A stretch of 64,000 nucleotides of DNA from Megaera_A sp965233855 (GCA_965233855.1 OZ247586.1:1364001-1428000), one strand, 5' to 3'; counted from the first letter of the stretch, positions 7,845-17,556 are shown. Notes: generated from the letters alone by a model not told the origin. Translations and numbers: made by a program.

Positions 7845-8999
7845 ATGTCAGAGGCTGAAATGAGCAAGTTAACAATAGGCGTTGTGGGAACTTCAAAGAA
7901 AAAAGGTGAGCGTCGTGTGCCTATTCATCCCGAGCATTTATCGCGTTTACCAGAAGATATTAGGAGGTATATGACGTTTGAAAAGGGGTATGGATCACCC
8001 TTTGGCATTTCTGACACAGATATCTCTACGCAGACAAGAGGTGTTGCATCAAGAAGCGAATTATTAGCCAATAATGATGTGGTAATTATTGTCAAGCCTG
8101 TGCTTGAAGATTTAAAAGAGCTTAATCTAGGTGGAACTCTCTGGGGTTATCCACATTGCGCCCAGCAACGTGAAATTACACAAGTAGCAATTGATCGAAA
8201 ACTAACAATTATTGCTTTTGAGGATATGTTTGTTTGGGGTGCTAGTGGAGAAGTTGGTCGTCATAGTTTTTATAAAAATAATAAAATGGCAGGCTACTGT
8301 GCCGTCTTGCACGCTTTGCAAATTAGAGGCATTGATGGTCATTATGGCAACCAACGCAAGGTGGTTATATTTAGCTTTGGAGCAGTTAGCCGTGGTGCCA
8401 TATATGCACTCAAGGCACATGGATTTCGTGATATTACTATATGCATTCAACGACCCGACCATGAAGTGCGTGAAGAAGTGCTCGATTGCCACTATATTCG
8501 CATTATAGAAGGAGGTTTAGGAAAAGCACGTATAATTGCTATTGAACATGATGGTACGGAACGTCCCTTAAGAGATTTGATTAGTGAGTCAGATATTATA
8601 ATCAATGGAACTTTTCAAGATCCTAACCATCCTTTTGATTTTGTAATCCAAGAAGAATCTTGTCTTAAGCCAGGATGCCTAATTATTGATGTGAGTTGTG
8701 ATGAAGCGATGGGTTTCTTTTTTGCTAAACCTACCACATTTGAAAATCCTATGTTTAAAGTAGGTGTAGTAGATTATTACGCCGTGGATCATACGCCAAG
8801 TTATTTATGGGAAAGTGCTTCGAGAGCCATATCAGCTGCTCTCATTGTTTATTTACCAACTGTGATGGGTGGTCGTAACAGTTGGCAAAAAGATGAAACC
8901 ATTCGTAAAGCTATCAATATTGACACCGGTGTAATTCAGATTCCTTCGATCTTATCTTTCCAAAATCGTCAACCCTGTTATCCGCATTATCCTGTTTAG
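7845..8999 (+). CDS. Alanine dehydrogenase / N5-(carboxyethyl)ornithine synthase-like enzyme
   Basis: The protein has 384 residues, or 379 if it starts at the ATG at 7860, where a GAGG lies 5 bp upstream. It belongs to the AlaDH/PNT-type NAD(P)-dependent superfamily. The N-terminal domain carries the KKKGERRVPIHPEH segment with the substrate-binding Arg. A FEDMFVWG and YKNNKMAGY stretch resembles N5-(carboxyethyl)ornithine synthase more than classic alanine dehydrogenase. The Rossmann fingerprint is VVIFSFGAVSRGAIYAL (about residue 175). The reaction is probably a reversible reductive condensation or deamination of an amino acid; the exact substrate cannot be told. It stands alone between a decayed region and gyrB. 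Confidence 0.72.
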   Translation: MSEAEMSKLTIGVVGTSKKKGERRVPIHPEHLSRLPEDIRRYMTFEKGYGSPFGISDTDISTQTRGVASRSELLANNDVVIIVKPVLEDLKELNLGGTLWGYPHCAQQREITQVAIDRKLTIIAFEDMFVWGASGEVGRHSFYKNNKMAGYCAVLHALQIRGIDGHYGNQRKVVIFSFGAVSRGAIYALKAHGFRDITICIQRPDHEVREEVLDCHYIRIIEGGLGKARIIAIEHDGTERPLRDLISESDIIINGTFQDPNHPFDFVIQEESCLKPGCLIIDVSCDEAMGFFFAKPTTFENPMFKVGVVDYYAVDHTPSYLWESASRAISAALIVYLPTVMGGRNSWQKDETIRKAINIDTGVIQIPSILSFQNRQPCYPHYPV

Positions 9000-9105
9000 G
9001 CCCAAATGGTAGGGCTTCTAATAAGGTTAAATCAATTTGGAATAATTCTACTCAAAGCCTTCTTGTTCCCTGAAATTCAATAATATTAATTTTTTATATG
9101 CTCAC

Positions 9106-9133
9106 TTGACGGTGTCAAAGCGTTTTGTATGAT
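9106..9133 (+). promoter_or_regulatory. Sigma-70-like promoter without a following gene
   Basis: TTGACG (9106-9111) and TATGAT (9128-9133) are separated by 16 bp, a near-consensus pair. No coding frame follows on this strand. About 100 bp downstream lies the perfect hairpin at 9237-9273. A short untranslated RNA of roughly 130 nt could be made here. Confidence 0.4.
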
Positions 9134-9236
9134 AGTAAAAAACGGGTACATAGAGTTCAATGCAAGTTAAACCATGAATATTTTATGCGGTTTGATTGGG
9201 GAGAAGTTGAAATTGTAATTTAAAAAAATAGATGGG

Positions 9237-9273
9237 TTAAATGCTCCGCGCCTAAGCAACGCGGAGCATTTAA
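9237..9273 (-). terminator. Terminator hairpin downstream of gyrB
   Basis: A perfect 14-bp stem (9237-9250 and 9260-9273) encloses a 9-base loop. It begins 7 bp after the gyrB stop on the minus strand, and a T-rich run follows on that strand. It is GC-rich for this genome. It could also end a plus-strand transcript. Confidence 0.8.
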
Positions 9274-9279
9274 CTTTAG

Positions 9280-11703
9280 TTAAACATCTAAATTTGCTAC
9301 ATTCAGTGCATTGGCGTTAATAAAGTCACGGCGAGGCTCGACCACTCCACCCATTAGCGTTGAAATAATTTCCTCTGCATCATCAATATCACCAACTTTT
9401 ACTTGCAGTAATGTGCGTTTATCATGGTCAAGAGTTGTTTCCCATAATTGTTCTGCATTCATTTCACCAAGTCCTTTGAACCTTTGAACAGAAAGTCCTT
9501 TCTTCCCGTTTTCTATAATAAGATTTAGCAGGATTGTTGGACGATTTACTTCATGCGTATGGTTTTTGATATTCAGCGTGCAGCCACCTAGGAAGAAACT
9601 TTCTAGCTGTTGACCAACTTTGTTTAGTGCAACAAATTCAGGCGATTCAACTTGTTCTAGATATAGTGTTTTTATAATTTTCACACCTCTGACAAATCTG
9701 AAAAATTCAATGGAATTATCAAGGGTATTTATTTCCCAGTCGGTTTTATCAGGCTCAATTTCACCAAGATTTAATGGTGCAAGTGCGGCTAAGATCTCTG
9801 CTTCCTTATTCTTATTTAATACATCTGTATGTAGTAAATTATTTATTGCTAAACACTCAGCGATTTCTCTATCAAATCTTTTTGCAACGGATGTCAGGTT
9901 CTCTGAGAATTTTGTGACTTGATCGAGCATTTCTTGTAATTTGTCTTCAACTATCTCTTCACCACTTTTAAGTGTTATAGAACTATCATTTAGAGCTCCT
10001 TTAATTAGGTGATCTTGTAGAGCTTGTTCATTTTTTAGGTAAATTTCTGAACTGCCTCTTTTGACTTTGTAAAGAGGAGGTTGAGCAATATATAAATAGC
10101 CTTTTTCAATGAGTGGCTGCATATGACGGTAGAAGAAAGTTAGGAGCAATGTACGGATATGAGATCCATCAACGTCCGCATCTGTCATAATCACAATTTT
10201 ATGATACCTGACTTTATCTACATCAAAATCTTGGCCAATACCTGATCCAAGTGCAGTAATAAGTGTTCCGACTTGCTCAGAGCCTAGCATTTTATCAAAT
10301 CTTGCGCGTTCTACGTTAAGAATTTTACCACGAAGTGGAAGAATAGCTTGAGTTTTACGGTCACGGCCTTGTTTTGCCGTACCACCCGCAGAATCTCCCT
10401 CCACAATGAATATTTCAGATAGTGCTGGGTTTTTTTCTTGGCAATCCGCAAGTTTACCAGGTAGGTTTGATATTTCTAGAGCGGATTTACGTCTAGTAAG
10501 TTCTCTTGCTTTTCTAGCAGCTTCGCGCGCGCTAGCAGCTTCAACTACTTTGCCAATTATTGCTTTTGCTTCGTTTGGATGTTCTTCGAACCATTCTAGT
10601 AATTTTCCATATACAGCTGATTCAACTACTGGCCTTACTTCTGATGAAACTAATTTATCCTTTGTTTGGGATGAAAATTTAGGGTCCGGTACTTTAACAG
10701 ATAGTACGCATGCAAGACCTTCACGTGCATCATCACCGGAGATAGCTATTTTCATTTTTTTAGCTATGCCACTTTTATCCGCATAAGAGTTTACCACTCT
10801 AGTTAAAGCTGATTTAAATGCTGAAAGGTGTGTTCCTCCATCTCTCTGTCTAATATTATTTGTAAAGCAGAGTATATTCTCATGGTACGAATCATTCCAT
10901 TGCATAGCAAAATCAACGCTTATACCCCTCGAATCATCATGTGATGTTAAAGAGATACATGGATGGATGGCTACCTTATTTCGGTTATTATATTCAACGT
11001 AAGCTTGCACACCGCCTTCGTAAAGGAATTCAGTTTCTTGTTTTTCATCGCCTCTATGATCTACTAAAAGAATGTGGACACCTGAATTTAGAAATGCAAG
11101 TTCACGTAGCCTATGCTCTAGAGTTGCAAAATTAAATTCAATTGTTTTAAAGGTAGATAAAGACGGCATGAATGTAATTTCAGAACCTTTTTTCTCTTTG
11201 TTTTCACCTTCTACGCGTAGTGGAAATTCTGCATCACCATCTTTGAATCTAATAAAATGCTCTTTTTGATTGCGCCATATTCTTAGTTCTAACCAATCTG
11301 ATAATGCATTTACAACTGAAACACCAACACCATGGAGACCACCAGATATTTTATATGAGTTTTGATCAAATTTACCACCTGCGTGTAATTGTGTCATAAT
11401 TACTTCTGCAGCGGATATTCCTTCTCCTTCATGTATATCAACAGGTATACCACGACCATTATCGCTAACAGAAACAGATCCGTTTTTGTTGATGGAAACC
11501 GTTACAAGATCGCAATGCCCAGCAAGAGCTTCATCAATTGCATTATCAACAACTTCATAAACCATGTGATGAAGTCCTGACCCATCGTCAGTATCTCCGA
11601 TATACATACCTGGTCTTTTTCGAACTGCTTCAAGTCCTTTTAAAACTTTAATTGAATCGGCTTCATAACCTTCAGCTTTGACTTCTTCTTCTATGTTTGA
11701 CAT
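9280..11703 (-). CDS. gyrB: DNA gyrase subunit B
   Basis: The protein has 807 residues from the ATG at 11703 (MSNIEEEVKAEGY); an upstream in-frame ATG at 11742 adds 13 unlikely residues. GyrB is the ATPase subunit of gyrase, which adds negative supercoils. Domains are in order: GHKL ATPase (EVVDNAIDEAL; DNGRGIPVDIH; GGLHGVGVSVVNALS), transducer, and TOPRIM with EGDSAGG near residue 430 and the metal-binding DADVDGSHIRTLLL. The C-terminal tail has the GLGEMNAEQLWETT motif. Length is normal for the family. The gene is monocistronic with a strong terminator. Confidence 0.98.
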   Translation of the reverse strand: MSNIEEEVKAEGYEADSIKVLKGLEAVRKRPGMYIGDTDDGSGLHHMVYEVVDNAIDEALAGHCDLVTVSINKNGSVSVSDNGRGIPVDIHEGEGISAAEVIMTQLHAGGKFDQNSYKISGGLHGVGVSVVNALSDWLELRIWRNQKEHFIRFKDGDAEFPLRVEGENKEKKGSEITFMPSLSTFKTIEFNFATLEHRLRELAFLNSGVHILLVDHRGDEKQETEFLYEGGVQAYVEYNNRNKVAIHPCISLTSHDDSRGISVDFAMQWNDSYHENILCFTNNIRQRDGGTHLSAFKSALTRVVNSYADKSGIAKKMKIAISGDDAREGLACVLSVKVPDPKFSSQTKDKLVSSEVRPVVESAVYGKLLEWFEEHPNEAKAIIGKVVEAASAREAARKARELTRRKSALEISNLPGKLADCQEKNPALSEIFIVEGDSAGGTAKQGRDRKTQAILPLRGKILNVERARFDKMLGSEQVGTLITALGSGIGQDFDVDKVRYHKIVIMTDADVDGSHIRTLLLTFFYRHMQPLIEKGYLYIAQPPLYKVKRGSSEIYLKNEQALQDHLIKGALNDSSITLKSGEEIVEDKLQEMLDQVTKFSENLTSVAKRFDREIAECLAINNLLHTDVLNKNKEAEILAALAPLNLGEIEPDKTDWEINTLDNSIEFFRFVRGVKIIKTLYLEQVESPEFVALNKVGQQLESFFLGGCTLNIKNHTHEVNRPTILLNLIIENGKKGLSVQRFKGLGEMNAEQLWETTLDHDKRTLLQVKVGDIDDAEEIISTLMGGVVEPRRDFINANALNVANLDV

Positions 11704-11796
11704 GTGTATCTCTAACGTGATAAAAAATAATGTGTCCATCATACAGGATTACTGTAATTTTTGAAAGAAAAACTTAAGTAAAATCAGGAGAGAAAA

Positions 11797-12663
11797 ATGC
11801 CTCAACTTGCCTTTAAACATCTTACAGAAGCGATTGATGAATATGATGTAATTTTATTTGATCTTTGGGGAGTAATTATTGAAGGAGGTGATACTTATCA
11901 TGGTGTGGTTGATGCGGTAAATGAAATTATGATTAAAAAAGAAGTTGTATTTCTTTCAAATGCACCTCGCCCAGATTTTATCGTTGCTAGAAATTTGGGT
12001 AATTGGGGATTGTGCAATGTTACTCCAGAGCATGTTTTGACTTCAGGTGATATTGCAAGGCGATTAGTTAAAGAGCATAGATTAAAGTTAAGTGGTAAAG
12101 TTCCAGTTGTTTATCATTTAGGAGCTGATCGTAATGATGATATCTTGATAGATATTGAGCATGAGATAACAGAAGATATAGATCAAGCTGATATATTGCT
12201 TTTGAGCTTATATCGTGATGATCATGAAGATATTACAGAATTTGATGATTTGCTAAAAAGAGCAGCAAAAAAAACAGGTTTACTTACTCTTTGTTCAAAT
12301 CCAGATACGACGATTCCAAAACATGGGATAGTAAGATATTGCGCGGGGTATTTTGCTGAGATTATAGAAAAGTTTGGCGGTGAGGTTGTTTATACTGGTA
12401 AGCCAAAAAGCATTATTTATGATGAAGTGATTAAAAGAAAAAATAAAGCTAAAAAAGATAGAATTTTGATGGTCGGCGATACATTTGAAACTGATATATT
12501 AGGTGCAAATAGTGCTGGGATTCATTCTGGTCTTGTAATGACGGGGAATGCAAATAATTTCCATAAAATGCATGATACGATGGATGATAAGCTTTCTGCA
12601 TTGCATACTCGCGCTAAAGAAATGAAAGTTATGCCAACATTCGTTACTCAGATTGTTAAATAG
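11797..12663 (+). CDS. HAD-superfamily class IIA phosphatase (TIGR01459 type)
   Basis: The 288-residue protein is a class IIA HAD hydrolase of the subgroup common in alphaproteobacteria. The nucleophile motif is DVILFDLWGVI (about residues 18-28). Motif II is FLSNAPRP, where the Ser/Thr precedes Asn. Motif III is a Lys in YTGKPKSIIYD, and motif IV is MVGDTFETDILGA. Relatives dephosphorylate small phospho-compounds; the substrate is unknown. It starts 94 bp from the divergent gyrB and ends directly at the tsaE start, so both are likely one transcript. Confidence 0.85.
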   Translation: MPQLAFKHLTEAIDEYDVILFDLWGVIIEGGDTYHGVVDAVNEIMIKKEVVFLSNAPRPDFIVARNLGNWGLCNVTPEHVLTSGDIARRLVKEHRLKLSGKVPVVYHLGADRNDDILIDIEHEITEDIDQADILLLSLYRDDHEDITEFDDLLKRAAKKTGLLTLCSNPDTTIPKHGIVRYCAGYFAEIIEKFGGEVVYTGKPKSIIYDEVIKRKNKAKKDRILMVGDTFETDILGANSAGIHSGLVMTGNANNFHKMHDTMDDKLSALHTRAKEMKVMPTFVTQIVK

Positions 12664-13089
12664 ATGCTTGAAAAAAAACAGGAATTTACCGTTACTAGTG
12701 AAAATGAATCCAAAGAACTTGCGCATAAAATTGCTTTAGGTGTTAAACCAGGAGACGTTATTGCATTTATTGGAGATCTTGGGGCAGGAAAATCATTTTT
12801 CTGCCGTCAGATTATTAAGTTTTTATGCGGTGAGGACACAAAAGTTATTAGTCCTACTTTTAATTTATTACAAACATATGATTATGATGATTGTACAATA
12901 TATCACTATGATTTATATCGCTTAGAAAATGTTTCCGAAATATATGAGCTGGGAATTGAAGAGGCTTTGTCTAATAATATTACTTTGATTGAGTGGCCAG
13001 AGCTTGTGGAGCATTTATTACCAGATGACTCTCTTTGTATAAATATAAAAATTATTGATGATGCTAGAAGGATAATATCATTTAAATAG
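12664..13089 (+). CDS. tsaE: tRNA threonylcarbamoyladenosine biosynthesis ATPase TsaE
   Basis: The 141-residue ATPase works with TsaB and TsaD to put the t6A modification on ANN-decoding tRNAs. Walker A is GDLGAGKSFFCRQ (about residues 37-49), switch-like SPTFNLLQTYDY follows, and HYDLYRL and EWPEL complete the family signature. It begins directly after the stop of the HAD gene. Length is normal. Confidence 0.94.
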   Translation: MLEKKQEFTVTSENESKELAHKIALGVKPGDVIAFIGDLGAGKSFFCRQIIKFLCGEDTKVISPTFNLLQTYDYDDCTIYHYDLYRLENVSEIYELGIEEALSNNITLIEWPELVEHLLPDDSLCINIKIIDDARRIISFK

Positions 13090-13120
13090 CATTTCATATT
13101 TATCCTACGAGTTAAGTCAA

Positions 13121-13164
13121 GTATTAGTTGAAATGCTTACTAAAACTTACTACCATTAACTTAT
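13121..13164 (+). promoter_or_regulatory. Promoter block of the Sca4 locus, copy 1
   Basis: TTGAAA (13128-13133) and TACCAT (13151-13156) lie 17 bp apart, 38 bp before the start codon at 13194. The block aligns closely with 18024-18069 upstream of the long Sca4 gene, including GTATT, TTGAAAT, AAAACT and TACCATTAA in the same order and similar spacing. The shared block implies joint control of both genes. Confidence 0.55.
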
Positions 13165-13764
13165 TTATGTAATAAGAATTAGTGGTAAAGTTTATGTCTA
13201 AATCTAATAAACAACTTGAGGCCGAGAGTCGGGTTAGAATTGCAGATTTGCATCAAGAAATAAAATCTACACTAGCTGAGAATCCTGAACTGGCTGTACT
13301 TGATGAGTTATTGTCTCAAGAGCAGGATGAAACTGGAAAATATAAGGTCGGTCTTTCGCAAGAGCAGTATGATAGTTTGCATTCTCAAATTTCTGAAGGG
13401 GGTGTAGAATTAGGTCATGAGTTGAAGAGATATGTGATGAGAAATCACTTAGAAGAGTCCAATAAGCGTCCTCTTGCTGTTGCACAAAATGAAGTGATAG
13501 AAGTGGGGCAACGCTTGAGTGCATTGAAGTCTGAAGAATCACCGAATAGTAAAAAAATAAAAAAACTTGAGAAAGAGATTTTTTATAAAGCCTTAGAATT
13601 TGGTTCTTTTCCAGTTGAAACACAGTTTGAAAGATCACAGGCTGAAAGTAATATGAAGCAGGATCTTAGGCATGTAATTCAGGAAAAGCATGGAATTAGG
13701 GTTAGTTCGATTAGTTTCTCAATGCCTTCTGATGCAATTATTAGGGCTGGAAGGTTTCCTAATT

Positions 13765-14996
13765 TGTAAAGCTTCAAATTTAATCTGACAGAGTGGTAAA
13801 AAGAGAGTAATATATTTAGTAGTTGAATATATTGCATTTAACCACTCAAACAAGAGATTAAAAATGAGTCAATTAGAAGAAATCATCAAACCCAAATTAG
13901 GACTTTTAGAATTAGCGAAACAGCTTGGTAATGTAAGTCAAGCGTGTAACGTTATGGGATATTCAAGGGATACCTTTTATCGTTTTAAAGAATTATATGA
14001 AAATGGTGGGGAAGCTGCTCTACAGGAAATCAGCCGCAAGAAACCTATCATGAAAAACAGAGTACCTTCTGATGTAGAACAAGCCGTCATAGATCTTGCT
14101 ATTTCAAACCCTGCTTTAGGGCAATTACGAGCTAGTAATGAGCTGAAGCAACAAGGTGTTTTAATATCAAGTAGTGGAGTTCGTTCTATTTGGTTGCGTA
14201 ATGATTTAGAGACAATGCGTAAGCGTCTAAAAGCCTTAGAAGCTAAATCAGCGCAAGATGGTATGATATTAACTGAAGAACAGCTAGCAGCTCTTGAGCG
14301 GGCTAAAGCTAGCAAAGTAGCTCACGGTGAAATCGAGACTGAGCATCCTGGGTATCTTGGTTCACAAGATACTTACTATGTAGGTAATATGAAGGGGGTT
14401 GGAAAAATTTACCAACAAACTTTTGTTGATACATATTCTAAAGTGGCGCAAGTAAAACTTTATACTGAGAAATCAGCTATTACTGCAGCTGATATACTAA
14501 ATGATAGAGTGCTGCCATTTTATACAGAACAAGGCCTTAGCATGTTTCGTATACTCACTGATCGCGGTACTGAATATTGTGGTAAACCTGAGCATCATGC
14601 CTATCAACTTTATTTAGGAATTGAGAATATTGATCACACAAAAACAAAGGTTCGTAGTCCGCAAACTAACGGTATTTGCGAGAGGTTCCACAGAACTATG
14701 AAACAAGAGTTTTATGATATAGCATTTCGCAAAAGAATATACGGCTCTGTAGAAGAGTTACAAATTGATGTTGATTTATGGATTAATAAGTACAATACTC
14801 AAAGAACACATTCAGGAAAGCATTGTTATGGAAAAACACCTATGCAAACCTTTCTTGATTCAAAACATATTGCTTTGGATAAGAATATTCCTAGCTACGT
14901 GAATGAGTGTCAGACACATGATACTCAGAACTTATCTGACAGTAATTATGCTGTATGATAAGTAGCTATCTGTCAGATCAAGTGTAGAGTTTTACA
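13765..14996 (+). mobile_element. IS481-type insertion sequence, copy A
   Basis: The element is 1232 bp with TGT...ACA ends. The terminal repeats TGTAAAGCTTCAAATTTAAT (left, continuing CTGACAG) and TGTAAAACTCTACACTTGAT (right, inverted, continuing CTGACAG) are imperfect over 27 bp. A perfect 7-bp target duplication CCTAATT flanks it at 13758-13764 and 14997-15003. It holds one intact transposase gene. A copy of equal length lies inverted at 48420-49651. Confidence 0.95.
13864..14958 (+). CDS. IS481-type transposase (HTH plus integrase core)
   Basis: The 364-residue protein has an N-terminal helix-turn-helix (LGLLELAKQLGNVSQACNVMG, about residues 13-33), a second HTH-like region, and an rve integrase core. 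DDE residues can be placed at TFVDTYSKVAQ, ILTDRGTEYC and NGICERFHRTMKQEF. This copy is intact, unlike the one at 48455-49552, so it is the likely source of transposase for both. It is read in the same direction as the gene it interrupts. Confidence 0.92.
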   Translation: MSQLEEIIKPKLGLLELAKQLGNVSQACNVMGYSRDTFYRFKELYENGGEAALQEISRKKPIMKNRVPSDVEQAVIDLAISNPALGQLRASNELKQQGVLISSSGVRSIWLRNDLETMRKRLKALEAKSAQDGMILTEEQLAALERAKASKVAHGEIETEHPGYLGSQDTYYVGNMKGVGKIYQQTFVDTYSKVAQVKLYTEKSAITAADILNDRVLPFYTEQGLSMFRILTDRGTEYCGKPEHHAYQLYLGIENIDHTKTKVRSPQTNGICERFHRTMKQEFYDIAFRKRIYGSVEELQIDVDLWINKYNTQRTHSGKHCYGKTPMQTFLDSKHIALDKNIPSYVNECQTHDTQNLSDSNYAV

Positions 14997-16461
14997 CCTA
15001 ATTCAAGAAGAATTATGGAGGAGTGCGTTGCTGCAGAGGAAATTCGAGAAGATAATGTGGAAACAGCTATCCCTCTTTTGCAGCAAAGATTAGAAAGCGC
15101 ATGTGAAGCAGAATTACTGATTCAGTCTGCAGTTTCTTCTTTGGTTAAAGAAAAGAAGTTAGATATTACTGCGCAACAATATAATAAAATCTCATCAGTA
15201 TTCCGAAAAGATATGATGAAACTCGATCCTAAATATATTAGGGAGCATCAAGGTGCGATTGCTGCTGATATTTCTGCTGCTTTGGAAAGTGGAATGTCTG
15301 GTCAAAAAATTGAAGGACATGATTTTTCCGAAGCGTCAGCTGGTATCGCGGAGAAATATAATTTAGCGAAAGAAGAAGGGGTACTTAGAGATTTAAAGCA
15401 ATTTCGTGGTTATTTCGACGGAACTATTGAGAAAATGAAAGAAAAAGCTGAACGTAAAGGAATCGATATTGATTTTACGCAATATGAGGAGCTGCAAAAA
15501 CAGTGGCATGAACTATGTGATAATGCAGTAGCTAGATTTGATGGAACCTCCGGCGCAAAAATGACTGACAAAGACATTTCGAATATTATTATGTCTATAA
15601 GTCATATGTCCAAAGGTGTTAATCGTGAATTTGTTGATTATTTTTTGAAACAATGGCAAAAATTAATACCTGAAAAGGGAAAAAAATTAGTTGATGTATC
15701 TAATACTGTAGCTTTTAGCCAAGATCTTGCATTACAAAGACAATCAGCAGAGGAGTTGGGTGAGAAAACTAGAGTTGCTAGAATTCGTCACGTGATCGAC
15801 TCTATGGTGGATGATTACCCTGAGCTTCGTCAAATTGAAAGTAAATTATCAAAAGGGCATGACTCGAGAAAAGGAACTTATGATATTGGTTTGACAATTG
15901 ATCAATATATGGAGCTATATGAATCATGTCAAAAAATCAAAGCTGGGAACGTTGATGTTGCAGAAGAAATAGCTGTGATGAGGAAAGCGGTAAACAAAGT
16001 ATTACCTCTGAGTAGAAGAATAAAAAGTGCATTTTCAAGAAAATCAAAAGCGGAATATGATCCAGATTCTGATATTAGGCCACAAAATTTGTCTGATGCT
16101 GATATGGAAACATTAGCAGAGGTTTTTGATGAAGTAACTGCATTGGAAAAATCAACTCAGCAACAATTAATGTCAGAAGTTCGACGAGCTGGAGGAGTGC
16201 CATCTCAAGCTGTTGAGGATAGTTTGGTCAAACGTGAAGTTGCAGTAATTGTTGCGGATAATCCTGACTTAAATCCAATAGTTCTAGAACTTGAAGAAAG
16301 ACAACGAGAAAGAGAAACTGGAGTCGCAAGAATAGAAGAAGTAGAAGTTATTGAGTTAGCTAGCCAGGAGAGTCAGCTAGTTGTTGTATTGGAAGAGCAT
16401 TTAGAGACGATATTAGAGCCAGTACAAATCTTAGAGCCTTCTCTGTCTAGCCATAGATGAT

Positions 16462-17532
16462 ATGGAAGAAGATAGATCACGTCCTGCAGTCAAAGCTCAA
16501 CCTAAAAACCAAGAGCAGGAAGCAAGAGATAGCGTTATATTTGGTGATGAAGCGACAGAAGAAAGGCAATTTGAGCCTAGTGTAACAGTAACAAGTAATG
16601 TTGTTGATCCTATTACACAGGCTATTCGTGATGAGGTGATCACACGTCAGCAATTATATTTACAGCAAGAAGTAGCTAAAGTAGTTGATGGCGCTGAAAG
16701 AATGGAAATTCTTGATCAAAATCTTCCAGAATTCAGATCATTTGTTGAATCAGAAAGAGGTAAGGATGTTTTAGAAGAAGTTGCTGCTAAGCCTCAGGTT
16801 CAGAAACAATTACATTCTATGGAAACTGCTGGTTATAAGGCGGTACATAGTCAATTTAGTGATAGATTTCATGATGTTGAATGGCAAGCGCCAAGTGCTG
16901 GTAAGGTTAGATCTACTAATATTACGAATTCTCAAGGAGAAGCTGTTTGTAATTTATCTGAGACTACATTTGATACAGTGCCACAGAATGTTGTACTAAG
17001 TAATGGAACTGCGCGTGTTATTAGAAGCTACAGGCAGATTGATTTTCCAAAAGAACTAGAGACTGGAAAAGGACCGGTGCATCTTTCCATGGCCGTTAAG
17101 GATGAGAATGGAAAAAATATAGCAGAAAAAGATGCAGTGTATTTTACGGCTCATTACAATGAATCTGGTAAATTAGAAGAGGTTAGCACGCCTGTACCTG
17201 TAAAATTTATGGGTAAAGGAGATGATGCGATTGGATATATTGAAAGAGATGGAAAAGTTTTTACTCTTCCAGTAACTCAAGGAAAGTATTATGAAATGAT
17301 GCAAGAGGTTGCTAAGAATAAAGGAATGAATGCAGATTTATCGCAGAGTGTAGAGATGGAAAAATTAGCCGTAGATATTGTTGTAACAAATGCTAAAGAT
17401 GTTCCATCAAAACTCGCGAGAAAAGCAGCCACAATAGGAAAGGATGTAGACGCAAGTAAGGTTGACTCAGTTGGTCATACTTCTACTCCAGCTATTCAAA
17501 GAAAAGCTGATCATAAAGGGCATTCGATTTAA
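16462..17532 (+). CDS. Sca4-like protein, short paralogue
   Basis: The 356-residue protein resembles the N-terminal conserved domain of Rickettsia Sca4 (the 120-kDa antigen). Shared landmarks run from DPITQAIRDE (about residue 48) through QKQLHSMETAGYKAVH, YRQIDFPKELETGKGPVHLS, KDAVYFTAHYNESGKLEEVS and GDDAIGYIERDGK to QGKYYEMMQEV (about residue 280). Rickettsia Sca4 is a cytosol-exposed secreted factor that binds vinculin; its vinculin-binding sites lie outside this domain, so that activity cannot be assumed. The gene starts 1 bp after the preceding frame ends. Just upstream of its ATG, its own frame is open for 9 codons and reads CLAIDDMEED, close to the LAIED motif of the long paralogue, so the two frames may once have been joined. 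Confidence 0.82.
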   Translation: MEEDRSRPAVKAQPKNQEQEARDSVIFGDEATEERQFEPSVTVTSNVVDPITQAIRDEVITRQQLYLQQEVAKVVDGAERMEILDQNLPEFRSFVESERGKDVLEEVAAKPQVQKQLHSMETAGYKAVHSQFSDRFHDVEWQAPSAGKVRSTNITNSQGEAVCNLSETTFDTVPQNVVLSNGTARVIRSYRQIDFPKELETGKGPVHLSMAVKDENGKNIAEKDAVYFTAHYNESGKLEEVSTPVPVKFMGKGDDAIGYIERDGKVFTLPVTQGKYYEMMQEVAKNKGMNADLSQSVEMEKLAVDIVVTNAKDVPSKLARKAATIGKDVDASKVDSVGHTSTPAIQRKADHKGHSI

Positions 17533-17556
17533 TCTATATATTTTAGGTAGAGATTT

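Larger units (their letters stand above)
13194..16460 (+). pseudogene. Repeat-containing Sca4-locus gene, split by an IS481-type insertion
   Basis: The 5' part (13194-13764) and 3' part (15004-16460) are one gene with the IS inserted. Removing 13765-14996 and one copy of the CCTAATT duplication joins the halves in frame (reading RFPN then SRRIMEECVAAEE), giving about 676 residues. As it stands, the first half ends at 13769 in element sequence; the second half could only start at ATG 15015. The protein is hydrophilic, helical and without a signal peptide. At least two repeat units align: RVRIADLHQEI to VGLSQEQYDSL, and RVARIRHVIDS to IGLTIDQYMEL; a third partial unit begins REVAVIVADNPDL. No database family is recognised with certainty. 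Its position directly before a Sca4-domain gene suggests an effector or surface-associated role. Confidence 0.8.

Noticed and set aside
9001..9031. Hairpin AGGCCC/GGGCTT after the dehydrogenase gene as a terminator
   Set aside because: Only six pairs, one of them G-U, and no T-run; too weak to list.
13864..16460. Reading the frame at 15015 as a separate gene with its own start
   Set aside because: The upstream frame joins it exactly once the IS and one duplication are removed; no promoter or RBS is seen for a separate start.
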